Part shown: positions 56,420 to 64,000 of the stretch, piece by piece
How the letters are laid out: every line of letters begins with the position of its first letter
Position numbering within the stretch: the stretch's first letter is position 1
Notes under the pieces: model-generated
What the model was told of the DNA's origin: nothing
What the model saw: only the letters and a program-made list of their open reading frames with translations
Database searches by the model: none
Assembly (NCBI GenBank): GCA_031002005.1
Contig: JARYHS010006964.1
Location: forward strand, 1,736,001-1,800,000
Direction: 5' to 3'
Source: Vandiemenella viatica
Taxonomy: Eukaryota > Arthropoda > Insecta > Orthoptera > Morabidae
DNA: 64,000 nucleotides
Made by a program: the position numbers and the translations under genes

Positions 56420-57093
56420 CTTAGAGATGCCTTTTCAGTTACAATGCACAGCCTTGTGTACTGTTCTCAAAGAAATTTTTGGTGTAACAGCAAATACATG
56501 AGAAATTATATAACCATTAATACAAGTAGTATGAAATTGTGTTATCATATATTTGTTATTTAACTCTGCATACAGTTCAACACTGCTATAAGTAATGAGG
56601 AAAGTTACTATTCTCAATATTTTAGAATAGAAACCACTTTATCAATGATCAAATTTATCTGTGGAATTCTTAACTGTTTGTGAAACCTTTTTTTAATTTT
56701 TTTTTTTTTTTTTTTTTTTTGCTTCTGGCTTTATGCCATGTTAAATATGAGAACATAATAGATTGGAATGAACTGGGGTTTCAAGGAGCGGGGAGGAATT
56801 CGGCCATGATTTTTTGAAGGAACCATCGACATTTGTTTGGAGTGATTTGGGGAAACCTTGCAAAATTCAAATTTGGATGGCCAGTTAGGGATTCAAACCA
56901 ATGTCATTCCCAATTGGGAGTCCGGAGTATTATCGCTCACACACCATGCTTGGTCTTTTTATTTTCAAATACAACTTATTCACTGATTTAATTCCTTAAT
57001 AAGGTGCATTACATAATAAATGTATCTTAGAATAACGTTTACAGCATATCAGTTATCGGCTACATAGCTTTCTACTCAATATTTGCAATACAA
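56420..57093. repeat. Duplicated block, copy A
   Basis: It is about 674 bases matching 60780-61443, starting CTTAGAGATGCCTTTTCAGT and ending near CAATATTTGCAATACAA. It contains an old SINE (56698-56953). Confidence 0.85.
56698..56953 (-). repeat. Old tRNA-derived SINE, diverged
   Basis: On the minus strand, behind a long T run (56698-56720), it shows CAAGGTTTCCCCAAATCAC and CATGGCCGAATTCCTCCC. It is clearly older than the other copies and was carried within the duplicated block. Confidence 0.7.
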
Positions 57094-59030
57094 CAGTGGT
57101 GGCTCTAGACGTAGTGCCACTGTGACATGTCACTACCTTCAATCATGAATAAATAAATTAAAAAATAAATGCAGTGAAAGAAACATAAATATTTATAAAT
57201 GCGGCATTCTTTACTCTACAGCAAGGGAAAGTATTGAACTCCATCTGTTAGCCACATCAGTGAACTGTTTCGCTGTCGTGGAGTCAATTCTTGGATGGCG
57301 GAGATCGCGCATGCGCTCTAACGTTTTCGTGGAATTATTCAAGGTCGGCGATTTGCTTTGTTAATGGGGAATGGAGACAACTTCGTTCTGTCACACGCTG
57401 CAGCTCGATAAAGTTAGTAATACTGCCGGCAGAGTGCAGCAGCTGCTGCCATTTTTGTAGCATTCAACTAATATCCACTGGAACAGTGCTTCAACCTGTT
57501 CGCTGATTACTGGTGGTCCGCAAACATAGTTCAGGAGTTCCACAGGCATAATATCATAAATTCTGATACCATATTCGTACTGTATAAGGCTGTATGCCCT
57601 ACATTTAAAAGCCTTGAATATTTCAACGAACCGGCAAAAATGTACCATTTCCAGGATGAGATAGAACAGCACTGTTTGTACAACAGTCTATTCACTTCCA
57701 TGTGACCTCTAGAGATTAAGTAAATGAGGGTTTACTAAGGGTTTTAAGTGGGTATGAGGAACCGTGGTAGTTGATACGATTGGTAACGCGAGTGGTGAAG
57801 TAAATAAAATTAAAAGGCATACGGTCCAGCGTCTCTTATTTTGGTTTATGTATGTAGACCGGTGGTATAGTGTAGCGTCCAGCCTGTTGTATCATTATTA
57901 TTTATCTGGTTATTAACATTATTATTTATCTGGTTTGGTCTGATTAACATGTAATTTGCTTTTAATAGTTCACATCCAGTTTTATATCTGCGTTTTCATA
58001 GGATTCAAAACGTGGTTTTAGATTTATTATGTTATAATGGTACATTTTAATAACAAAATAAAATTAGGCCAAAGGTGGAGGACAGAGGAAAAATTGCGGA
58101 GGTAACTGGCGACGGAGGAAGGAAACACAGAAGAGAAAAATGAAGTTGCGTAATCGTCGCCCATAGTCGGCTGAAACGAAAAGGAGAAAAAAAAAAAAAA
58201 AAAAACGCCTATATGAGTTAGCGGCCCACAGAATTTTTTTTGAATATTTACTGGTCCTCAGCTTGAAAAAGGTTTGGATAAGCTGCCCTAGAAGCTTTGT
58301 CAATGCCAGCAGGCAATATTGTTTATTTCTTAGATTATCTGAAGGAGAATTACATAAGTATATGAATGCACGTAACAGGTAACGATTGTCAAGCGAAATG
58401 TGTTCCACTGCCGTCGTGGTCATCGAAGCAGTGCCGGATAAGAAAGTATGGCATTCTCAAATTTTGATTCCCTCTGTTTTTGAAATTATGTATTTGTATT
58501 TTATAATTATAAAGAAAAGGTTATGTAGATGACTAATAGAAATTATCATTTTTTATTCAATTAACCAACGAATTTTTACAACTTATTATATTTTGAAAAT
58601 TACTTTTATTTATCGTACACTACTATGAAAAAAAAAAAAAAAATCCATGCTTTTCATATTATTTTGATTGTTTTATTCTTGATGATTTTATTTTTATAAT
58701 TTTATTTAGTAAAAAAAGTGAACTTTCAGGGAGCCTTCAAATATCAGGGGCTCCAGGCTACTTTACTGCCTAGTCGTGCCTAGTCCTATGTATTGGGTAA
58801 TCCAAACACTGGTTGTATATCAACTTGTCGGTTTTTGGCTAGTCATTGTTTACCGTTTGGTCAATTTAAAATATTTATTCTTGATTAATTCAAAATCATT
58901 TAATTAATACGGCAGTAATTGCAGGTAATGAGACTTTCACACGTTACAAATCGTTATATAGCGAGATTCTTACTCTGAGCTGTTTTTCGCCTTTGACTTC
59001 AATGATGATCAGTAACCGCGGAAAACATTC
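57094..59030. other. Mostly non-coding stretch
   Basis: A motif cluster at 57294-57316 may be a promoter. An open minus frame at 57672-57391 has no recognisable domain. Poly-A runs are at 58189-58204 and 58628-58642. No gene can be assigned. Confidence 0.35.
57294..57316 (+). promoter_or_regulatory. YY1-like plus NRF1-like motif pair
   Basis: GATGGCGG (57294-57301) is followed by the perfect palindrome GCGCATGCGC (57307-57316). This pairing is typical of TATA-less promoters. No first exon could be linked with confidence. Confidence 0.35.
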
Positions 59031-59162
59031 AGTGGCGGATCCAGGGAAAGAGAGGGGTAGGGTGCTTAGCCGCTCCCCACCCCTAAAAGCACCAAGGTCA
59101 CCCCCGACGACATGGAATTGGGAAACTACTTTTTTTTATTTTTTTTTTTTTTTCTGCTGTTC

Positions 59163-59201
<39 letters not shown>

Positions 59202-59207
59202 AACCAA
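59031..59207 (+). mobile_element. hAT-type element start, cut by gap
   Basis: CAGTGGCGGATCCAGG is a hAT-style terminus. The sequence runs into T-rich and A-rich homopolymers and then the gap. Confidence 0.5.
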
Positions 59208-60207
59208 NNNNNNNNNNNNNNNNNNNNNNNNNNNNNNNNNNNNNNNNNNNNNNNNNNNNNNNNNNNNNNNNNNNNNNNNNNNNNNNNNNNNNNNNNNNNN
59301 NNNNNNNNNNNNNNNNNNNNNNNNNNNNNNNNNNNNNNNNNNNNNNNNNNNNNNNNNNNNNNNNNNNNNNNNNNNNNNNNNNNNNNNNNNNNNNNNNNNN
59401 NNNNNNNNNNNNNNNNNNNNNNNNNNNNNNNNNNNNNNNNNNNNNNNNNNNNNNNNNNNNNNNNNNNNNNNNNNNNNNNNNNNNNNNNNNNNNNNNNNNN
59501 NNNNNNNNNNNNNNNNNNNNNNNNNNNNNNNNNNNNNNNNNNNNNNNNNNNNNNNNNNNNNNNNNNNNNNNNNNNNNNNNNNNNNNNNNNNNNNNNNNNN
59601 NNNNNNNNNNNNNNNNNNNNNNNNNNNNNNNNNNNNNNNNNNNNNNNNNNNNNNNNNNNNNNNNNNNNNNNNNNNNNNNNNNNNNNNNNNNNNNNNNNNN
59701 NNNNNNNNNNNNNNNNNNNNNNNNNNNNNNNNNNNNNNNNNNNNNNNNNNNNNNNNNNNNNNNNNNNNNNNNNNNNNNNNNNNNNNNNNNNNNNNNNNNN
59801 NNNNNNNNNNNNNNNNNNNNNNNNNNNNNNNNNNNNNNNNNNNNNNNNNNNNNNNNNNNNNNNNNNNNNNNNNNNNNNNNNNNNNNNNNNNNNNNNNNNN
59901 NNNNNNNNNNNNNNNNNNNNNNNNNNNNNNNNNNNNNNNNNNNNNNNNNNNNNNNNNNNNNNNNNNNNNNNNNNNNNNNNNNNNNNNNNNNNNNNNNNNN
60001 NNNNNNNNNNNNNNNNNNNNNNNNNNNNNNNNNNNNNNNNNNNNNNNNNNNNNNNNNNNNNNNNNNNNNNNNNNNNNNNNNNNNNNNNNNNNNNNNNNNN
60101 NNNNNNNNNNNNNNNNNNNNNNNNNNNNNNNNNNNNNNNNNNNNNNNNNNNNNNNNNNNNNNNNNNNNNNNNNNNNNNNNNNNNNNNNNNNNNNNNNNNN
60201 NNNNNNN
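59208..60207. other. Assembly gap of 1000 N
   Basis: Exactly 1000 N, shortly after a run of more than 30 A. Confidence 0.99.
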
Positions 60208-60224
60208 CCATATATCAAACCAAT

Positions 60225-60610
60225 GCCAGTATATCCTGAAAACGAAGCAAGATATCGAAAAATTTTATTCTTTATTTTCGATTTGTCTCGTCGTGTTACA
60301 TAAGAATCAATCATTAAATTTGACTTTTGCGACATTTTTCTTCTGCATTTCAACTCAAGTCACCTCACTTTTGGTACAGTATATCTCGAGAATTAGGCGA
60401 GATATCGAAAAAGTTTATTATTTATTTTTTAATTGTGTCGTCATTTTAAATAAAAATCCATCATCAAATTGGACTTTGACCAATTTTTTTCGGAATTTCA
60501 ACCAAAAACATTTCATGTTTGAGACAGTATATCTCGAAAACTAAGCAGAATATCAAAAAAAAAATTATTCTTCATTTTTTATTTGTCTCATCGAGTTACA
60601 TAATAATCCA
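60225..60610. repeat. Tandem repeat, about 150-bp unit, three units (second locus)
   Basis: AAAACGAAGCAAGATATCG (60239), GAGAATTAGGCGAGATATCG (60388) and GAAAACTAAGCAGAATATC (60536) mark three units about 149 bases apart. It is homologous throughout to 27370-27760. Confidence 0.7.
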
Positions 60611-60779
60611 TCACCAGATTGAGGCGTTACGTTTATCCTAGAGTCCCCTTGAGGTTTTTGTACATATACCCCGTGTCTGTATGGGTTCGGCCTAGCCCCC
60701 CACTCCTCCTCCGCCCGGCGTCACTTCAATGCGTGGGGAAGTTCTCTTGCGTCGTCTCCATATATTTCTTTCCTCCATG

Positions 60780-61443
60780 CTTAGAGATGCCTTTGCAGTT
60801 ACAATGCACAGCCTTGTGTACTGTTCGCAAAGAAATTTTTTGTGTAACAGCAAATACATGATAATTTATATAACAATTAATACAAGTAGTATGAGATTGT
60901 GTTATCATATATTTGTTATTTAACTCTACATTCAACACAGCTGTAAGTAATGAGGAAAGTTGCTATTCACAAAATTTTAGAATAGAAACCACTTTATCAA
61001 TGATTAGTGATACTCTTATTAAATTTATCTGTGGAATTCTTAACTTTTTGTGAAACCTTTTTTTTCCCCCTTTTTTTTTACTTCTGGCTTTATGCCTTGT
61101 TAATTATGAGATCATAATAGAGTTGATAGAACTGGGGTTTCAAGGAGCGGTAAGGAATTCGGACACGATTTTTGAAGGAACTATTCCGGCATTTGATTGG
61201 AGTGATTTGGGGAAACCTTGGAAAATTCAAATTTGGATTGCCAGATAGGGATTCAATGTAATGTCATTCCCAATTGGTAGTCCGGAGTATTACCGCTCAC
61301 ACACCATTTTATTTTCAAATACAACTTGTTCACTGATGTAATTCCTTAGTTAGGTGCATTACATGATAGATATATCTCAGAATAAAGTTTACAGTTTACC
61401 ATTTATGTGCTATGTAGCTCTCTAATCAATATTTGCAGTACAA
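60780..61443. repeat. Duplicated block, copy B
   Basis: It matches 56420-57093, including the old SINE (61058-61309). It lies directly upstream of the zinc-finger exons. Confidence 0.85.
61058..61309 (-). repeat. Old tRNA-derived SINE, diverged (copy B)
   Basis: This is the same old SINE as at 56698-56953, reading CAAGGTTTCCCCAAATCAC on the minus strand. Confidence 0.7.
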
Positions 61444-61599
61444 TATATTGATGTAATCAAAGTATTATAATTTTTGTAATAATGTTATAGGTTTTACTAA
61501 TTTTATAATTTTGAACGTATCCTGTCTATATGTACATATAACCATTAATATTATTGCATATTGTAGTGTAAATGAACTATTTTTTATTTCTCTTTGTAG

Positions 61600-62179
61600 G
61601 ACAACAGTTGTATTTCAACAAAGCTTTTTGCTCTGACCAAGAGGATACTGGTGTGGTGGAGGAGACAGTTTGTGTTGAGATGGCTGTGAATACTGATTTA
61701 GTTCAGTCTAATATAAAAAGTCTCAGAAAATCCCAGGAGGGACACAGCAGCAACACATCAGATGTCAGGCCCCTTCAGCTGACATGTGCTAAATGTCTGG
61801 ATATTTACAATAAACGTGATTTGCTAATAAGACATGTTTTCTGTCATGACTCACTCATAAATATTCCAAAATACATTTGCCAACAGTGTGGTCTAATTTT
61901 CTTAGATCTGTGGACATTGCATGCGCATACAGCTTATCATAACTGTAAAATTATTCTGAAGCCGGAGCTGTTATTTAAACATGTGTGTTACTTTTGTAAA
62001 CAAATATTTTTATCTTGGAGTTCTCTGATAAACCATGTGTTTACACACGTCACATGTGTTTCTTGCCCCCTGTATGTCTGTGTGTATTGCTCTCAAGTTT
62101 TTGAAGATTTGACGAGGCTCCATCTCCATCAGAACTTGTGCAGATCTTTACAAATTCCTTCTTCAATTATGCAAACAAG
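61600..62179 (+). CDS. C2H2 zinc-finger protein, internal exon 1
   Basis: This is an exon of a probable nuclear C2H2 zinc-finger protein. It starts after an acceptor (TTCTCTTTGTAG, ending 61599) and ends at a donor (ACAAG|GTAAGA, 62180). The in-frame ATG at 61572 lies in the intron-like T-rich tract and is not taken as the start. After an acidic lead (EDTGVVEETVCVEM) come three fingers and a variant: CAKCLDIYNKRDLLIRHVFC with a final H, CQQCGLIFLDLWTLHAHTAY with H, CYFCKQIFLSWSSLINHVFT with H, and CVYCSQVFEDLTRLHLHQNL ending in C, a C2HC form. Linkers are long and not of the TGEKP type. The exon ends in phase 2. It is followed 1878 bases later by a homologous exon. Upstream exons were not found between here and the gap. 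Confidence 0.75.
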
Positions 62180-63477
62180 GTAAGACTGGACACACTCTAC
62201 CTTAATTTGAGGTAGCCTAATGCTAATACTTTGGAGACTGAAATTTTAGTTTAGATTTATTTTGATTTATATCAGTTAATATTAAAAGAATTACAGAAAT
62301 AACAGTATGAGGTTATTGTTTATACGTAATTAAATACATCAAAAATCCCTGAATTGGATGCTGTAATTTTTTTTATAAAGTCAAGTAGCGACCAAAAACT
62401 AAAAATAATGGAATGCTTCCTATTCTGGTGCCAAGTTTCAGGATAGTCTTTATTTTCAAGTGGATGGTAAAATATGGATTCTACTTATTGATAAATTTGG
62501 TTTCTGTACCAAAGGCAGTAATATAGTGAAAATAAGATTGTTATTAGCAAGAATAAAATAAATTGCTTATACTAGTCCAGTAGAATAACAGATATTTGGT
62601 TTATTGAAATGTTATTTATTTTTCTGGTGTAATGACTATAAAAGTCATTCTCAGTCCTCCCATTTTAGGAGAGCGTGATTTTGTAGCCATGTTTTTAAGT
62701 TGCTCACCAATTTGACCTTCTGGTAAAGTGACATGTTTCTTGTATAGTTACACTTATGTATCCATGCTGGACAACATTTGCCATAACTTATTGCATACTG
62801 TATTAAGTTGATACCCTGTACCACTTTTTACACTATAGTCCATGAAACATATCTCCATAGCCTTTTTAATCTAGCTTTCCCGGTATTGTTTTGCATGGGT
62901 TATAATTTGTGCAAAAGTCACTTGAGCATATGGTAAACCTATTGCATTTTTGCCTTCTTCTTGTCTTTGTTGGTAAAGGCTCTGTTCACTATACTCATTC
63001 ATGTTGAATGTATGTCACAGTTGGTCTAGCTCCACCAAATATTTTATACCTCACAGATGGCTCTGGCATGATATAGTAGGTTTGATGAAAACAATCAGGG
63101 CTCGTTAGTATAATGACCACCTCACCTGCTGGGGTTTAGGTTGGTGTTGGTTGGTTTTTCTATATACTGTATCCTAGTTTGCCCATTGAATTCCTTTGTC
63201 AAAAGTGTCCAAAAATGGCAGGCAACTCCCCTGTTCAGCATCAATCATAAATTGGAAACCTTTATGTAATCAACCCAGATATTCAAGAAAATTAACCAGT
63301 GGCACTGTAATTTGTAGTGTCTATATTGCCATATGGAAAGTGTGTATATAGTTTTTCTACTGGTCATATAAGTATTATTCCTACTCATTTTAATGGTGTT
63401 GTGTCTATAAAGCATATATTCATGAATGTTTTAGCATAGTTCAGAATAAATGAACTAAGTTTTCTTTCTCTTTGCAG
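62180..63477 (+). other. Intron between the duplicated zinc-finger exons
   Basis: It has GTAAGA at the donor and CTTTCTCTTTGCAG at the acceptor. The 30 bases before each acceptor of the two exons are similar (AAATGAACTA then T-rich), so the duplicated unit includes intron sequence. No other feature was found. Confidence 0.6.
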
Positions 63478-64000
63478 GGCTACAGTCAAATTTCAACAAA
63501 CGTTGTTAGGCCAGTGTTATAACCAAGAGAATACTGGTTTAGTGGAGAAGACTATATGTAGGCAGATGGCTAAATTTACTCATTTTGGTCAATCTGCTAC
63601 AAACAGTCTGAATATGTCTTATCAGAAGAACTGCATTACTACATCAGTTACTAGCCAACTGCAATTCGCATGTGCAAAATGTCTTCATATTTACATTACA
63701 CGATATTTTCTAATAAGGCATGTTTTCTGCCATGACTCACTGATAAGTATTCCACGGTATATTTGCCAACAATGCGGTCTGGTTTTTTCAGATCTATCAG
63801 CATTGCATACCCATAGAGCTAATCATGGTAGTGAAATTAGTTTGAAGCAGCAATCATTATTTGAACTTGGGTGCGCTTCTTGTGCACAGATATTTTTATC
63901 TTGGAGTTCTCTAACGAAACATGTGTTCAAACACGTCACAGCTGTATCCTGCCCCTTATATGCCTGTATCCATTGTTCTGAGGTGTTTGAACATTTGACC
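63478..64000 (+). CDS. C2H2 zinc-finger protein, internal exon 2 (continues past window)
   Basis: This exon is a tandem copy of the exon at 61600, open to the window edge. After the acceptor, one base completes the codon left by exon 1 (2 plus 1 nucleotides), giving ATVKFQQTLLGQCYNQENTG. Splicing of the two exons in series keeps the frame. The fingers repeat in the same order: CAKCLHIYITRYFLIRHVFC with H, CQQCGLVFSDLSALHTHRAN with H, CASCAQIFLSWSSLTKHVFK with H, and the start of a fourth, CIHCSEVFEHLT. Metal-binding residues are kept while the lead sequence has diverged, as expected for a functional protein. Downstream exons are outside the window. Confidence 0.75.

Noticed and set aside
57391..57672. 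Minus-strand open frame of 93 codons (ends TLPAVLLTLSSCSV)
   Set aside because: I could not recognise a domain or clear splice sites; not strong enough to call a gene.
58064..58423. Minus-strand open frame of 119 codons
   Set aside because: It includes a poly-phenylalanine run from an A homopolymer and has no family motif; likely chance.
1..64000. CRISPR arrays, bacterial operons, rRNA genes
   Set aside because: No regular spacer-repeat arrays, no ribosome-binding sites before ORFs and no rRNA-like sequence were seen.

Overview
This window looks like transposon-rich, AT-rich nuclear DNA from an arthropod, most likely an insect. The basis is what is absent and what is present. There are no operons or ribosome-binding sites, and coding pieces are bounded by GT-AG splice signals. 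Nearly every superfamily of eukaryotic transposon has left a copy: piggyBac, hAT, PIF/Harbinger, a P-element/THAP9 type, a gag-bearing LTR retrotransposon, jockey-like and CR1-like non-LTR elements, tRNA-derived SINEs and many MITEs. A Penelope-like ribozyme motif may also be present. The species cannot be told from the sequence. Three runs of exactly 1000 N (11286-12285, 38292-39291, 59208-60207) are scaffold gaps.

Layout. At 1-2000 there is an internally deleted piggyBac transposase and a G-rich MITE. From 2085 to the first gap lies an LTR retrotransposon on the minus strand. It encodes a gag-like protein and a second acidic protein but no visible pol. A ZMYM1-type hAT element is inserted near the outer end of its 3' LTR. 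The whole arrangement is repeated at 16897-26372, sharing lesions and insertions, so it was duplicated as a block or is an uncollapsed haplotype. Copy 2 also carries two hAT-like MITEs inside gag. Between the copies is a 1.2-kb PIF/Harbinger element with TAA target duplications. At 26.4-26.6 kb a plausible host promoter and the first exon of a THAP-domain gene sit just beyond the second LTR.

From 29.4 to 33.9 kb a GC-rich ankyrin-repeat fragment and a non-LTR reverse-transcriptase tail lie on either side of a 3.5-kb element. This element has GGTCTT-rich inverted ends. Nested inside it is a 1.7-kb element with TTAA-like flanks and a degenerate SWIM-type zinc-finger exon. From 35 to 43 kb are fossil hAT elements, SINEs and MITEs. 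From 43.1 to 48.4 kb is a THAP plus DDE transposase of the P-element/THAP9 family, broken by several lesions and bounded by inverted repeats. From 49.5 to 56.4 kb are MITEs, a hammerhead-like motif and a nearly complete CR1-like element with an esterase-type ORF1 and 110-bp tandem monomers in its 5' region. From 61.6 kb to the window end is the best host gene: tandemly duplicated C2H2 zinc-finger exons on the plus strand, continuing past the window.

How the genes relate. The coding sequences are mostly unconnected transposon proteins. The likely host loci are the C2H2 gene, the THAP first exon and perhaps the ankyrin fragment. Everything here was read by eye. Family names rest on recognisable motifs, not on searches, and copy boundaries are accurate to a few bases only where target-site duplications are stated.
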